Below, one piece after another: positions 47,487 to 58,144 of a DNA stretch of 64,000 nucleotides (positions are counted from its first letter, which is position 1; every line of letters starts with the position of its first letter). The translations under genes were made by a program, and so were the position numbers. A model generated the notes under the pieces. That model did no database searches. It had not been told where the DNA came from and saw nothing but the letters and a program-made list of their open reading frames with translations. Origin of the DNA: Lysobacter auxotrophicus (GTDB lineage: Bacteria; Pseudomonadota; Gammaproteobacteria; Xanthomonadales; Xanthomonadaceae); NCBI RefSeq assembly GCF_027924565.1, contig NZ_AP027041.1:3162001-3226000 (forward strand), read 5' to 3'.

Positions 47487-48257
47487 ATGGCATGGCATCT
47501 CCCCTCGCACTGGCTGTCGATGAAGCGTCTCTCCCGCATCCTGACCACCGCCCCGTTGCTCTGCTGCGTGCTGGCGTCGTTCTCCGCGCCCGCCTCCGCG
47601 CTGGAGCCGTTCGTGGCCAACTACCAGGTCTTCAACGAAGGCAAGCCGCTGGGCGAAGCGACGATGCAGGTCGTGCCCGATGCCGAACCCTCGCACTGGC
47701 GCATCGACCTCAACATGCGCGGCACCAGGGGCTTGATGGGACTGGCCGGCGCGAACGCGCAGCAGAGCACGGTGTTCGACGTGGTGGGCGACAACGTCTA
47801 CCGCCCGTTGAGCCAGAGCACCGTGCGCAAGGCGATCTTCGTCGGCCGCAAGATGACCGGCACGTACGACTGGAACACGCACACCGCGCGCTGGACGGGC
47901 GACGTGAAGAAGAACCGCCAGGCGCCCGTGCCGCTGAAGGACGGCGACATGAGCGGGTTGCTGATCAACCTGGCGATCATCCGCGACGCGCAGCCCGGCA
48001 AGGCGCTGCAGTACCGCTTCGTCGACAACGGCCGCGCGCGCGACCACCAGTTCGCCGTCGCGCAGGAGCTGGAAGCGGTCAGCGTCGACGGCATGGGATT
48101 CAACGCGATGCGCGTGAGCCGCGTTCAGGGCTCGGGCAAGGACGAAACGGTAGTGTGGGTGGTCGAAGGCGTACCCACGCCCGTGCGCATCCTGCAGCGC
48201 GAAAATGGCGCGGACACATTCGACCTGCGCCTGGTCGACTACAAAGGAGCTCCCTGA
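47487..48257 (+). CDS. Exported DUF3108 protein, first of a tandem pair
   Basis: 256 residues from ATG 47487 with a GGGGGAA stretch upstream; ATG 47520 would give a shorter signal peptide and lacks a ribosome site. A signal peptide is followed by LEPFVANYQVFNEGKPLGEATM and a beta-barrel-like domain with YDWNTHTARWTGDVK. DUF3108 proteins resemble lipocalin/LolA-like carriers of the envelope; the ligand is unknown. It overlaps the second copy by 1 nt, and the two share the Y-D-W and LLINLAI-RDxQxGKAxQYR blocks. Confidence 0.82.
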   Translation: MAWHLPSHWLSMKRLSRILTTAPLLCCVLASFSAPASALEPFVANYQVFNEGKPLGEATMQVVPDAEPSHWRIDLNMRGTRGLMGLAGANAQQSTVFDVVGDNVYRPLSQSTVRKAIFVGRKMTGTYDWNTHTARWTGDVKKNRQAPVPLKDGDMSGLLINLAIIRDAQPGKALQYRFVDNGRARDHQFAVAQELEAVSVDGMGFNAMRVSRVQGSGKDETVVWVVEGVPTPVRILQRENGADTFDLRLVDYKGAP

Positions 48258-48955
48258 TGGCCAAGTTCACCATCCTGCTGCGCCCGGCGTTCGCCGCGGC
48301 GGTCCTGGCCACCAGCCTGGCGGCGGTCAGCGCGCCGGCGCTGGCGATCAAGCCGTTCACCGCCGACTACCAGGCCAGTTACATGGGCATGCAGGGCGCG
48401 GGCAAGATGACCCTCGTCGCCGACGGTGCGAACCGCTGGAAGTACAGCCTCGCGGTGACCAGCCCGCTGGCGAACCTGCGCCAGACGACCGTGTTCGAGG
48501 ACACCAACGGCCAGTGGCGCCCGGTGTCGGGCAACGACAGCTCGCAGGTGCTCACCAAGAAGCAGAACAAGAACGCGACCTACGACTGGTCCAAGGGCGT
48601 GGCGACGTGGACGGGCGACGTGAAGCCCGAACGCGCCGGCCCGATCAAGCTGCAGCCGGGCGACATGGACGCGCTGCTGATCAACCTGGCGATCGTGCGC
48701 GACGTGCAGGCCGGCAAGGCCACGCAGTACCGCATGGTCGAGGACGGACGCGTCAAGGAGCTCGCCTACAAGATCGCCGGCAAGGAAGCGATCACCGTCG
48801 GCGGCCAGTCCAGGCAGGCGACCAAGGTCGTCAGCACGCAGGGCGAGAAGGAAACCATCGCGTGGATCGTGGACGGCATGCCGGTGCCGGCGCGCATCCT
48901 GCAGCGCGACAAGGGGCAGGACGCGATCGACCTGCGGGTGCAGAACGTCCGCTGA
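48257..48955 (+). CDS. Exported DUF3108 protein, second of a tandem pair
   Basis: 232 residues; AAGGAG at 48244-48249 decides the start. A signal peptide ends in PALA-IKPF. It is a clear paralogue of the gene just upstream: TADYQASYMGMQGAGKM, TYDWSKGVATWTGDVK, LLINLAIVRDVQAGKATQYR and VPARILQRDKGQDAIDLR. The duplication is old, as sequence identity is moderate and the ends differ. A strong terminator follows, closing the purM-to-DUF3108 block. Confidence 0.82.
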   Translation: MAKFTILLRPAFAAAVLATSLAAVSAPALAIKPFTADYQASYMGMQGAGKMTLVADGANRWKYSLAVTSPLANLRQTTVFEDTNGQWRPVSGNDSSQVLTKKQNKNATYDWSKGVATWTGDVKPERAGPIKLQPGDMDALLINLAIVRDVQAGKATQYRMVEDGRVKELAYKIAGKEAITVGGQSRQATKVVSTQGEKETIAWIVDGMPVPARILQRDKGQDAIDLRVQNVR

Positions 48956-48978
48956 TCGCACGCGGCATCAGGCATGAG

Positions 48979-49003
48979 AAGGCCCCGCATCGCGGGGCCT
49001 TTT
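48979..49003. terminator. Rho-independent terminator
   Basis: AAGGCCCCGC-ATC-GCGGGGCCTTTT after the second DUF3108 gene; the A/T flanks let it serve the convergent small EF-hand gene as well. Confidence 0.85.
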
Positions 49004-49014
49004 CGTACACGGGA

Positions 49015-49353
49015 TCATTCCGCCGCGGGTTGCACCACGGTGCGGCAATCCACCCGCAGCGTCTTCTCGCTGCCGCGGAACGCGAAGCTGCGGCATTCGC
49101 GCGTGCCGCCCTGGCCGGTCGTGATCGTCGTGGTGACGGTCACCGCGTAGAACGACTGCAGCATCTCGCGCATGGTGACGTTGCCGTCGCCGTTCCAGTC
49201 CATGTCCTTGCGCTCGATGCCGCGCGTGGCGGCCGCACCGGTGAAGTGCAGCCAGCCGACGACGATCAGCAGCGTGACGAAGAACCCCAGCGTCGCCATC
49301 CGGCGCGCGGTGAACGGTGCGCGCTTGCGGCCCGAGAGATCGATCAGCGCCAT
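49015..49353 (-). CDS. Small membrane-anchored EF-hand protein
   Basis: 112 residues. One transmembrane helix (about 20-36, [16 protein letters not shown]) precedes a single canonical EF-hand loop [12 protein letters not shown] at about 52-63 with Asp/Asn/Asp/Thr/Glu in the coordinating positions. The C-terminal part has a pair of cysteines (TRECRSF, RVDCRTV) that may form a disulfide in the periplasm. I recognise no named family. It lies 7 nt after murA on the same strand, so it is likely cotranscribed. Confidence 0.65.
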   Translation of the reverse strand: MALIDLSGRKRAPFTARRMATLGFFVTLLIVVGWLHFTGAAATRGIERKDMDWNGDGNVTMREMLQSFYAVTVTTTITTGQGGTRECRSFAFRGSEKTLRVDCRTVVQPAAE

Positions 49354-49360
49354 CGCCCGA

Positions 49361-50707
<1,347 letters not shown>

Positions 50708-50944
50708 TCAGGCCGTTCCGGCTTCTTCCGGCGTCAGCGTCTTCAGCGCGAGCGCGTGGATCTCGCCGCCCATGCGATCGCCGAGCGTCGCGTAGACGAG
50801 GCGGTGGCGGGCCAGCGGCAGCTTGCCGCGGAAGGCTTCGGCCACGACGGTGGCTTCGAAGTGCACGCCGTCGTCGCCACGCACGTCGGCGCGCGCGCCG
50901 GGCAGGCCCTGTTCGATCAGCTGGCGGATGGTGTCGGGGTTCAA
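50708..50944 (-). CDS. ibaG: BolA-family protein IbaG
   Basis: 78 residues if translation begins at TTG 50944 (LNPDTIRQLIEQGLPGA), which gives the usual IbaG length; ATG 51025 would add 27 residues that look non-conserved. The BolA fold shows DVRGDDGVHFEATVVAEAFRGKLPLARHRLVY with the invariant His, and GGEIHALALKTLTPEE at the end. BolA/IbaG proteins bind monothiol glutaredoxins and share [2Fe-2S] clusters. Next to murA as in enterobacteria. The start is the least certain part. Confidence 0.85.
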   Translation of the reverse strand: MNPDTIRQLIEQGLPGARADVRGDDGVHFEATVVAEAFRGKLPLARHRLVYATLGDRMGGEIHALALKTLTPEEAGTA

Positions 50945-51122
50945 GGGAGCGGCCTTTGAGTGTCTTTGCTTCGGGGAAAGCGGTTTCGCGCGTCCTGCGC
51001 GCCGCACCGGGCGGGCGGTGGCCATCGGGCCTGGCGCCGAGGGAGGCGCCCGTGACGGGCACTTGCCGGCGCAACCGCCTAGAATGGATGGATTAGCCTA
51101 GCGGAAAGACCCCCGGTCCGAA

Positions 51123-52166
51123 ATGGCGCGCCCCATGGCAAGCATTCCAGTTCCCTCGCGTCCCACGCCCCTCCACGCATCGCCCCACGCCGACGATCCG
51201 GCCACGCTCGCCGCCAGCGGGCGGCGCGTCTTCGAGATCGAAGCGCAGGCGCTGTCGGAGGTCGCATCGCGCATCGACGGCGACTTCAGCGCCGCGTGCC
51301 GGCTCATCCTCGCCTCGCAGGGCCGCGTGGTCTGCACCGGCATGGGCAAGTCCGGCCACATCGCGCGCAAGATCGCCGCGACCCTGGCCTCCACCGGCAC
51401 CCCGGCCTTCTACGTGCATCCGGGCGAAGCCGGGCACGGTGACCTGGGCATGATCACCGACGTCGACGTCGTGCTCGCGCTGTCCTACTCGGGCGAAAGC
51501 GACGAAGTGCTGATGCTGCTGCCGGTGCTCAAGCGCCAGGGCAACAAGCTCATCGCGATGACGGGCCGCGCCAATTCCTCGCTCGCCCGCGAGGCCGACG
51601 TGCACCTGGACGTGAGCGTCCACGCCGAAGCCTGCCCGCTCGCGCTGGCGCCGACGTCGAGCACCACCGCCTCGCTGGCGATGGGCGATGCGCTCGCGGT
51701 CGCGCTGCTGGATGCGCGCGGTTTCACCGCCGACGACTTCGCGCGCTCGCACCCGGCCGGTTCGCTCGGTCGCCGCCTGCTGCTGCACATCGCCGACATC
51801 ATGCATTCGGGCGACAGCGTGCCGCGCGTGGGCGCGGACGCGAGCGTGAGCGAAGCGCTGGTCGAGATGAGCCGCAAGCGCCTGGGCATGACCGCCGTGG
51901 TCGATGCGGACGACCGCCTGCTCGGTCTGTACACCGACGGCGACCTGCGTCGCACGCTGGACGACGATCGCCTCGACCTGCGCAACACGCGCATCGTCGA
52001 GGTGATGACGCGTTCGCCCAAGACCATCGGCAGCGACGCGATGGCGGTGGAAGCGGCGCAACTGATGGAAGCGCACAAGATCAGCGGCCTGCTGGTCGTG
52101 GACGCTGAAGGCCGCGTCGTGGGCGCCCTCAACATTCATGACCTGTTGCGGGCCCGCGTTGTCTAA
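51123..52166 (+). CDS. kdsD: Arabinose-5-phosphate isomerase KdsD
   Basis: 347 residues. SIS domain (about 60-190) with TGMGKSGHIARKIAATLASTG and the SSTTASLAMGDALAV segment; two CBS domains occupy 220-347. It isomerises ribulose-5-phosphate to arabinose-5-phosphate for KDO, the inner-core sugar of LPS. Followed by kdsC and the lpt genes. The N-terminal 25 residues are Pro/Ser-rich and poorly conserved, so a start at 51135 (second Met) is possible. Confidence 0.95.
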   Translation: MARPMASIPVPSRPTPLHASPHADDPATLAASGRRVFEIEAQALSEVASRIDGDFSAACRLILASQGRVVCTGMGKSGHIARKIAATLASTGTPAFYVHPGEAGHGDLGMITDVDVVLALSYSGESDEVLMLLPVLKRQGNKLIAMTGRANSSLAREADVHLDVSVHAEACPLALAPTSSTTASLAMGDALAVALLDARGFTADDFARSHPAGSLGRRLLLHIADIMHSGDSVPRVGADASVSEALVEMSRKRLGMTAVVDADDRLLGLYTDGDLRRTLDDDRLDLRNTRIVEVMTRSPKTIGSDAMAVEAAQLMEAHKISGLLVVDAEGRVVGALNIHDLLRARVV

Positions 52167-52261
52167 CGGCGGGGAACGAGCGCAGCGGAATGCGAGGCGA
52201 TCGGGATCCTCCGGCTCGCCTCCCGCGCTTTTCCCATTCCTCCTTACCCACTTCTAGCTCC

Positions 52262-52843
52262 ATGCCATACAGCCACCTCAACGACTACCCCGCCGACATC
52301 CGCGAACGCGCCACGCGCGTGCGGCTGGCGTGCTTCGACGTCGACGGCACGTTGACCGACGGCCGGTTGTACTTCGATGGCGAGGGCAGCGAGCTGAAGG
52401 CCTTCCACGTACATGACGGCCAGGGCCTCACGTTGCTGGGCAAGGTCGGCATCGCCGTGGCCTTCATCACCGCGCGCGGCGGCCCGATCGCCAAGCGCCG
52501 CGGCGCCGACCTGGGCATCGACGAGGTACACGTGGGCGTGAAGGACAAGCTGGCGTGCGTGCATGACATCGCGGCGCGCCTTGGCATCGGCATGGACCAG
52601 GTGTCCTTCATGGGCGACGACCTCGCCGACCTGCGCGTGATGCTGCAGACGGGATTCGCCGTCGCGCCGGCGGACGCGCATCGCTGGGTGTCCGAACGCG
52701 TGCACTGGCGCACCACGGCGCGCGCCGGCCACGGCGCGGTGCGTGAGTTCTGCGACCTGCTGCTCGCCGCGCAGGGACACGCCGAACGCCTGCTCGACGA
52801 CCTGCTGCGCGTGGAAGGCGTGCGCGTGGAAGGCAACGCATGA
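52262..52843 (+). CDS. kdsC: 3-deoxy-D-manno-octulosonate 8-phosphate phosphatase KdsC
   Basis: 193 residues, HAD phosphatase of the KdsC type. The catalytic DVDGTLTDG (nucleophile Asp), FITARGG, and GDDLADLRVM motifs are present. It dephosphorylates KDO-8P to KDO in the cytoplasm. Start 52262 (MPYSHLNDYP) is chosen; an upstream in-frame extension is not conserved. It overlaps lptC by 4 nt. Confidence 0.95.
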   Translation: MPYSHLNDYPADIRERATRVRLACFDVDGTLTDGRLYFDGEGSELKAFHVHDGQGLTLLGKVGIAVAFITARGGPIAKRRGADLGIDEVHVGVKDKLACVHDIAARLGIGMDQVSFMGDDLADLRVMLQTGFAVAPADAHRWVSERVHWRTTARAGHGAVREFCDLLLAAQGHAERLLDDLLRVEGVRVEGNA

Positions 52844-53424
52844 ATTGGCGGGCGATGAACTGGCGCGCGATCGGCACGCTCGCCCTGCTTGCCGGCGCAC
52901 TGCTCAGCGGCTGGATGATGTGGCAGCAACGCGATCGCGGCACGGCGACGGGCCCGATCGGCAAGCGCCCGGACTACGTGCTGCACGACTTCCAGGCCAC
53001 GGTGCTCAACGACGCCGGGCTCGAATCCTTCACGCTCAAGGCGCCGAAGCTGGAACGCGATCCGGACGTGCGCACGATGCAGATCGCCACGCCGGAATTC
53101 CAGATCCCGCCGCGCCAGGGCAGCCAGGCATCGGCGTGGCAGATCACCTCGCAGAGCGGCTGGGTCAGCGAGAAGGCCGACGAAGTGCGCCTGCTCGGCG
53201 GCGTCCGCGCGCGCAGCACGAACGCCGATGGAAAGCCCATCAAGGTCGACACCGAGGAACTGAACGTTTTCCCCGACGCCAGGCGCGCCACCTCGGCCTC
53301 GCAGGTAACCCTCACGCAGCCGGGCCTTATACTGAACGGCCGCGGCCTGGATGCCGACCTCGATGCCAAGCGCATCACCCTCAAGAACGACGTCAAGGCC
53401 CGATATGAACGTGCTGCGCCCTAG
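52840..53424 (+). CDS. lptC: LPS export protein LptC
   Basis: 194 residues. A single N-terminal transmembrane helix (about 9-27) anchors a periplasmic beta-jellyroll with VLHDFQATVLNDAGLESFTLKAPKL and the LLGGVRARSTNADGKPIKVDTEELNVFPDA segment. LptC links the inner-membrane LptBFG ATPase complex to LptA. It overlaps lptA by 20 nt, an unusually long overlap. Confidence 0.9.
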   Translation: MNWRAMNWRAIGTLALLAGALLSGWMMWQQRDRGTATGPIGKRPDYVLHDFQATVLNDAGLESFTLKAPKLERDPDVRTMQIATPEFQIPPRQGSQASAWQITSQSGWVSEKADEVRLLGGVRARSTNADGKPIKVDTEELNVFPDARRATSASQVTLTQPGLILNGRGLDADLDAKRITLKNDVKARYERAAP

Positions 53425-53917
53425 TGCAACGCTCGCTGTGATGCTGGCACTGGTCCTCGTGCCGGCGACGCTGCTCGCGCGCACGTCCGATCGCAACAAG
53501 CCGATGGACATCGACGCCGGTCGCAGCGACTACTCGATGGACGACAGCCGTCCGACGGTGCTCAGCGGCGGCGTGATCATCACGCAGGGCACGCTGGAAA
53601 TCCGCGCCGACCAGGCCGTGATCACCTCCGCCAACGGCGATCCCGTGCGCGTGGTGCTGACCGGATCGCCGGTGACGCTCAAGCAGGAACTCGACGACGG
53701 CAAGCAGATGGACGCGGTCGCGAAGAAGGTCGATTACGACCTCAAGACCGAGATCGTCGTCTTCACCGGTGGCGTGAAGATCAACCAGCCGTCCGGCTCC
53801 ATCGCCGGCGAGCGCGTGGTCTACAACATGAAGACCGGCCAGGTGCAGGGCGGTGGCCAGGGCGCGAACGATCGCGTGCGCATCCGCATCATTCCGAAGA
53901 ACCAGGGGGGCGGCTGA
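53405..53917 (+). CDS. lptA: LPS transport periplasmic protein LptA
   Basis: 170 residues. The start at 53405 ([20 protein letters not shown], signal peptide) lies inside the lptC end. The OstA-like jellyroll is shown by [38 protein letters not shown] and [25 protein letters not shown]. It forms the periplasmic bridge for LPS. It overlaps lptB by 1 nt (TGATG). Confidence 0.94.
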   Translation: MNVLRPSATLAVMLALVLVPATLLARTSDRNKPMDIDAGRSDYSMDDSRPTVLSGGVIITQGTLEIRADQAVITSANGDPVRVVLTGSPVTLKQELDDGKQMDAVAKKVDYDLKTEIVVFTGGVKINQPSGSIAGERVVYNMKTGQVQGGGQGANDRVRIRIIPKNQGGG

Positions 53918-54636
53918 TGCTGGTCGCCCAGGGCCTGCGCAAGGCCTACCGTTCGCGCGAAGTGGTGAAGGACTTCGGCCTCACGCTCGATGCCGGCGAA
54001 GTCGTCGGCCTGCTCGGCCCCAACGGTGCCGGCAAGACGACGTGCTTCTACATGATCGTGGGCCTGGTGCCCGCCGACGCCGGGCAGATCGTGCTGGACG
54101 GCAAGGACATCACCTCCGAGCCGATGTATGCGCGCGCCAAGTACGGCGTGGGCTACCTGCCGCAGGAACCTTCGGTATTCCGCAAGCTCACGGTGGCCGA
54201 CAACATCCGCCTCGTGCTCGAGCTTCGCGACGATCTGGATCGCCAGGGCCGCGACCGCGAACTGGAAAGCCTGCTGGACGAATTGCAGGTCGGCCACGTC
54301 GCCGAGCAGATCGGCGCGAGCCTGTCCGGCGGCGAGCGTCGCCGTGTCGAAATCGCACGCGCGCTGGCCGCGCGTCCGCGCCTGATGCTGCTCGACGAAC
54401 CCTTCGCCGGCGTCGACCCGATTTCCGTCGGCGAGATCCAGCGGATCGTGCGCCACCTCAAGAATCGCGGAATCGGGGTCCTGATCACGGACCACAACGT
54501 CCGCGAAACCTTGGGCATTTGCGATCGTGCGTATATCCTCAACGAAGGCGGCGTGCTGGCGCAGGGTGCACCGGACGCGCTGCTTGCGAACCCCGATGTA
54601 CGTCGCGTCTACCTGGGCGAAACCTTCCGGCTGTAA
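53917..54636 (+). CDS. lptB: LPS export ABC transporter ATPase LptB
   Basis: 239 residues. Walker [15 protein letters not shown], signature [15 protein letters not shown], Walker [14 protein letters not shown] and the switch His ([10 protein letters not shown]). It powers LPS extraction with LptFG, which are not in this window. It stands directly before rpoN, the conserved order in gammaproteobacteria. Confidence 0.96.
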   Translation: MLVAQGLRKAYRSREVVKDFGLTLDAGEVVGLLGPNGAGKTTCFYMIVGLVPADAGQIVLDGKDITSEPMYARAKYGVGYLPQEPSVFRKLTVADNIRLVLELRDDLDRQGRDRELESLLDELQVGHVAEQIGASLSGGERRRVEIARALAARPRLMLLDEPFAGVDPISVGEIQRIVRHLKNRGIGVLITDHNVRETLGICDRAYILNEGGVLAQGAPDALLANPDVRRVYLGETFRL

Positions 54637-54672
54637 TGATGTAGTCGAAGGGTGCGGCTTCTCCGCACGCCC

Positions 54673-54714
54673 AATGCCACGCGGCCGTCGGATCCCCCTG
54701 GTCGCGTTGGCATT
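54673..54714 (+). promoter_or_regulatory. Hairpin overlapping the rpoN translation start region
   Basis: AATGCCACGCG (54673-54683) pairs with CGCGTTGGCATT (54703-54714) with a single-base bulge and a 19-nt loop, ending 5 nt before the rpoN start. No Shine-Dalgarno sequence is visible outside it, so the stem probably limits ribosome access. Confidence 0.45.
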
Positions 54715-54719
54715 CGACA

Positions 54720-56147
54720 ATGAAACCGCGTCTTCAAGCCGCACTCGGACAACAGCTGGTGATGACACCGCAGTTGCGTCAGGCGATCCGCCTGCTGCAG
54801 CTGTCCGCGGTCGAGCTCGAGGCTGAACTGGCCGCGGCGGTGGAAAGCAATCCGCTGCTGGACTGGACCGAGACGACCATCAGCGTCGCCAACGGAACCA
54901 CCAACGGCGAGGCGGGCGGCGAGAACGCGACCAACGGGGCCGAGCCCGAACACCTGCCGCCGGAAGCCGAATGGAGCACCGACGGCGAGCCGTGGTACGA
55001 ACGCCTCGGCCCGGCCGACAGCGACGACGACACGCCCATCGCCGAACAGGTCGCCGAGTCGGACACGCTGCACGACCACCTGCTCTGGCAGCTTCACCTG
55101 AGCCCGCTCTCCGCGCGCGATCGATCGATCGGCGTGGCGTTGATCGAATCCGTCGATGACGACGGTTACCTGCGCGAGCCGCTGGAAAACATCGCCTCGT
55201 CGCTCGATCCCGCGCTGGAATGCAGCCTGGAGGAACTCACCACCGTCCTGCACCAGATCCAGCAGTTCGATCCGGTGGGCGTGGGTGCCCGCACATTGGG
55301 CGAATGCCTGCGCCTGCAGCTCGCACAGCTGCCTCCGGAAACGCCGGGGCGCGCATTGGCCCACCAGCTGGCCAATGGGCCGCTGGAGCGCCTGCCGCGC
55401 GTCGGCGTGGCGGGACTCGCGGCCGAGCTCAAGCTCGATCTGGGCGAGGCCGAAACCGCCGTCCAGTTGCTGCGCTCGCTGGATCCGCGCCCGGGCGCGC
55501 AGATCGGCGCCATCGCCAGCGACACCTACATCGCACCGGACGTGGTGATCTGGCGCCAGCACGGTCTGTGGCGCGTCGCGCTCGCCGATGGCATGCGCCC
55601 GCGCATTTCGATCCACCGCGGCTACGAAAACATGCTGCGCCACGCCAGCGGCACCGACGCGAGCTACCTGCGCGGCCACCTGCAGGAAGCGCGCTGGCTG
55701 CTCAAGAGCCTGGAAGCGCGCGGCGAAACGCTCATCAAGGTCGCGCGCTGCCTGATCAAGCAGCAGGCGGCATTCCTCGAGTTCGGCGACAGCGCGCTTC
55801 GGCCGCTCACGCTGCGCGAGGTCGCGGCCGAAGTGGGCCTGCACGAATCCACCGTTTCGCGCGCCATCGCCCGCAAATACGCGCGAACGCCGCGCGGTAC
55901 GGTGCCGTTGCGCGCATTCTTCGCTTCCGGCATCGAGACCGGCACCGGCGGCGAGGCGTCCAGCACGGCCATCCAGGCGATGATCCGCCGCCTGATCGAG
56001 GCTGAAAATCCCCGCAAGCCTCTCTCCGACGCCCGCCTGGCCGAAACCCTCAAGGCCACCGGCGTGCCCGTCGCGCGACGCACCGTCGCCAAATACCGCG
56101 AGGCGATGAGCATTCCGTCGTCGCAGGACCGGGTAAGGATCGGTTAG
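54720..56147 (+). CDS. rpoN: RNA polymerase sigma-54 factor RpoN
   Basis: 475 residues. The N-terminal activator-responsive region (MKPRLQAALGQQLVMTPQLR, 1-50), an acidic linker at about 55-115, the core-binding domain, the helix-turn-helix (TLREVAAEVGLHESTVSRAI) and the RpoN box ARRTVAKYRE (452-461) are all present. It directs transcription from -24/-12 promoters with enhancer-binding ATPases. It lies in the classical rpoN-hpf-ptsN cluster. Confidence 0.97.
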   Translation: MKPRLQAALGQQLVMTPQLRQAIRLLQLSAVELEAELAAAVESNPLLDWTETTISVANGTTNGEAGGENATNGAEPEHLPPEAEWSTDGEPWYERLGPADSDDDTPIAEQVAESDTLHDHLLWQLHLSPLSARDRSIGVALIESVDDDGYLREPLENIASSLDPALECSLEELTTVLHQIQQFDPVGVGARTLGECLRLQLAQLPPETPGRALAHQLANGPLERLPRVGVAGLAAELKLDLGEAETAVQLLRSLDPRPGAQIGAIASDTYIAPDVVIWRQHGLWRVALADGMRPRISIHRGYENMLRHASGTDASYLRGHLQEARWLLKSLEARGETLIKVARCLIKQQAAFLEFGDSALRPLTLREVAAEVGLHESTVSRAIARKYARTPRGTVPLRAFFASGIETGTGGEASSTAIQAMIRRLIEAENPRKPLSDARLAETLKATGVPVARRTVAKYREAMSIPSSQDRVRIG

Positions 56148-56156
56148 GAATTCGGA

Positions 56157-56178
56157 ACCGCCGCGTGAAATCGGCGGT
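56157..56178 (+). terminator. Hairpin after rpoN, weak terminator
   Basis: ACCGCCG-N8-CGGCGGT ten nt after the rpoN stop. The following bases (CACAAAACC) lack a T-run, so termination is doubtful; it may stabilise the 3' end of the rpoN mRNA. Confidence 0.3.
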
Positions 56179-56300
56179 CACAAAACCTTGCGGGATCAAA
56201 GCGTTCAGCGCGCAATCGCGAAACTGCGGATGCATGCCTCTTGCGCAACGCACCGGGCGTGCCATCCTGTCTACCCGTCGCGACGTAAAGGAGGTCTTCG

Positions 56301-56627
56301 ATGCGTATCGAAACTTACGGCCAGCAGATCGAGGTCACGCCCGCCCTGCGGGACTACGTGGAAAACAAGCTCTCGCGACTGGAGCGCCACTGCGAACAAC
56401 CCTTCGATGTCCGCACCCAGCTGAGCCTTGAGAAACCCAACCACCGCGCCAAGGCCACCGTGAACCTCGCCGGCCGCACGCTGGTCGCCGACGCCCAGGC
56501 GCTGGACATGTACGCGGCCATCGACCTGCTGTCCGACAAGCTCGACCGCCTGCTTCGCGAACACCGCAGCAAGGTCGTCGACCACCATCGCGGCGAAAGC
56601 GCCGCCCGCAGCAACAACTTCGGCTGA
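56301..56627 (+). CDS. hpf: Ribosome hibernation promoting factor HPF
   Basis: 108 residues, short HPF form. Preceded by a very strong ribosome site AAAGGAGGTC (56288-56297). Conserved start MRIETYGQQIEVTPALRDYVENKL, followed by KATVNLAGRTLVADAQALDMYAAIDLL. It promotes 100S ribosome dimers in stationary phase. The C-terminal tail SAARSNNFG is family-like. Position between rpoN and ptsN confirms the call. Confidence 0.95.
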   Translation: MRIETYGQQIEVTPALRDYVENKLSRLERHCEQPFDVRTQLSLEKPNHRAKATVNLAGRTLVADAQALDMYAAIDLLSDKLDRLLREHRSKVVDHHRGESAARSNNFG

Positions 56628-56657
56628 TCGCCCGATCAGGAACCTTCCGACCACGCC

Positions 56658-57155
56658 ATGCCGCTGCATGACCTGTTGTCACACGCGCGTGTCGCCATCC
56701 TGGATGGCCACGCGATAGAGACGGGCGCGCCCGAGGGCGCGCCCGTACTTGCGCGTGTGCTCGATGCAGCGGCCTGGTTATTGGCCGATGGCACCGACAG
56801 CGCGCCCATCGCACGCGCCCTGCGCGATCGCGAAAGCCGCGCGAGCACCGCGCTCGGCGAAGGCGTCGCCGTTCCGCATGCGCGCATCGACGGCTTGGAC
56901 GAATGCCGCGCGGCGTTCATCCGCCTGCAGCATCCGGTGGATTTCGAAGCGGCCGACGGCAAGCCCGTCGATCTCGTACTCGCGCTGCTCGTTCCCGAGC
57001 ACGACGTGAACGCACAACTGCAGCGGCTGGCGGAAATCGCCGACCGCTTCGCCAATCCCGACTACCGCGCCGCGCTGCGAAAGGCACGCGACGCCGGACA
57101 CCTGCGCCAGTTGCTGAGCGGCTCGGGTCCCGACTTCCTTCCCTGCGCCGCCTGA
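56658..57155 (+). CDS. ptsN: Nitrogen-regulatory PTS EIIA component PtsN
   Basis: 165 residues. EIIA(Ntr) fold with phosphorylatable H74 in [11 protein letters not shown], and [23 protein letters not shown] after it. It receives phosphate from an HPr-like carrier and modulates targets such as potassium transport and cell-envelope stress. It sits between hpf and hprK; the phosphocarrier HPr and EI are encoded at 60614-62618, which could feed it. Confidence 0.94.
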   Translation: MPLHDLLSHARVAILDGHAIETGAPEGAPVLARVLDAAAWLLADGTDSAPIARALRDRESRASTALGEGVAVPHARIDGLDECRAAFIRLQHPVDFEAADGKPVDLVLALLVPEHDVNAQLQRLAEIADRFANPDYRAALRKARDAGHLRQLLSGSGPDFLPCAA

Positions 57156-57163
57156 GGGCCCGG

Positions 57164-58114
57164 ATGAGCACCAGCATCAGCGCAGGGGAACTGTTCGAAC
57201 AACAACGCGATCGTCTCGGCCTGCGCTGGCTGGCCGGGCAGCGCGGCGACCGCCGCATCCTCGAATCGGTCAACACCGTCGCGCGACGTCCGTCGCTGGC
57301 CGGTTACCTCAACGCGATCTATCCCAACAAGGTGCAGATCCTCGGCACGGAGGAACTGGCCTGGCTCGACGCGCTCGAACCGCGCCTGCGCTGGGAGACG
57401 ATCGAGAAGATCATGCAGTTCCGCCCGCTCGCGCTGGTCATCAGCAAGGACCAGCCCTGCCCCGAGGACCTGCGCATCGCCGCCGAGGAAAGCCACACGC
57501 CGCTGTGGGTGTCGCCGCGTCGTGGGCACGAACTGCTCAACCACCTGCAATACCACTTGGCGCGCTCGCTCGCGCCGCGCGTGACGTTGCACGGCGTGTT
57601 CATGGAGATCTACTCCATCGGCGTGCTGATCACCGGCGAATCGGGTTCGGGCAAGAGCGAGCTGGCGCTGGAACTGGTGACGCGCGGCCATCGCCTGGTC
57701 GCCGACGACGCGCCGGAATTCACCCAGATCGCGCCGGACGTGCTCGACGGCACCTGTCCGGAAATGCTCCAGGACCTGCTCGAAGTGCGCGGCCTGGGCG
57801 TGCTCAACATCCGCCAGATGTTCGGCGACACCGCGGTGAAGAACAACAAGTACCTGCGCCTGATCGTGCACCTGGGCAGGCCGATGACCGAGCCCAAGCC
57901 GATGGGCATGGAACGCCTCACCGGCGACAGCGGCGTGCGACGCGTGCTCGACCTCGACGTTCCGATGATCACCTTGCCCGTGATGCCCGGCCGCAACCTC
58001 GCCGTGCTCACGGAGGCGGCGACGCGCCTGCACAGCCTGCGCATGAAGGGGCTCGATCCGGCGGCGGCGTTCATCGCGCGACACAGCAATTTCCTCGAAC
58101 GCGGCGATTCCTGA
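57164..58114 (+). CDS. hprK: HPr kinase/phosphorylase HprK
   Basis: 316 residues. The N-terminal domain is followed by the catalytic domain with Walker A GESGSGKS (158-165) and the HprK signature [15 protein letters not shown] with AVKNNKYL after it. It phosphorylates Ser46 of HPr with ATP and can reverse the reaction. The presence in a gammaproteobacterium-like genome without sugar permeases points to a purely regulatory PTS. The start is 8 nt after ptsN. Confidence 0.95.
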   Translation: MSTSISAGELFEQQRDRLGLRWLAGQRGDRRILESVNTVARRPSLAGYLNAIYPNKVQILGTEELAWLDALEPRLRWETIEKIMQFRPLALVISKDQPCPEDLRIAAEESHTPLWVSPRRGHELLNHLQYHLARSLAPRVTLHGVFMEIYSIGVLITGESGSGKSELALELVTRGHRLVADDAPEFTQIAPDVLDGTCPEMLQDLLEVRGLGVLNIRQMFGDTAVKNNKYLRLIVHLGRPMTEPKPMGMERLTGDSGVRRVLDLDVPMITLPVMPGRNLAVLTEAATRLHSLRMKGLDPAAAFIARHSNFLERGDS

Positions 58115-58144
58115 CCGCACGCCCTCCTCCTTCCGCCACGCGCC

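Noticed and set aside
56236-56275. Sigma-54-like -24/-12 sequence on the minus strand between rpoN and hpf
   Set aside because: TGGCACG has the right GG-GC spacing, but the -12 half is poor and it points back into rpoN.
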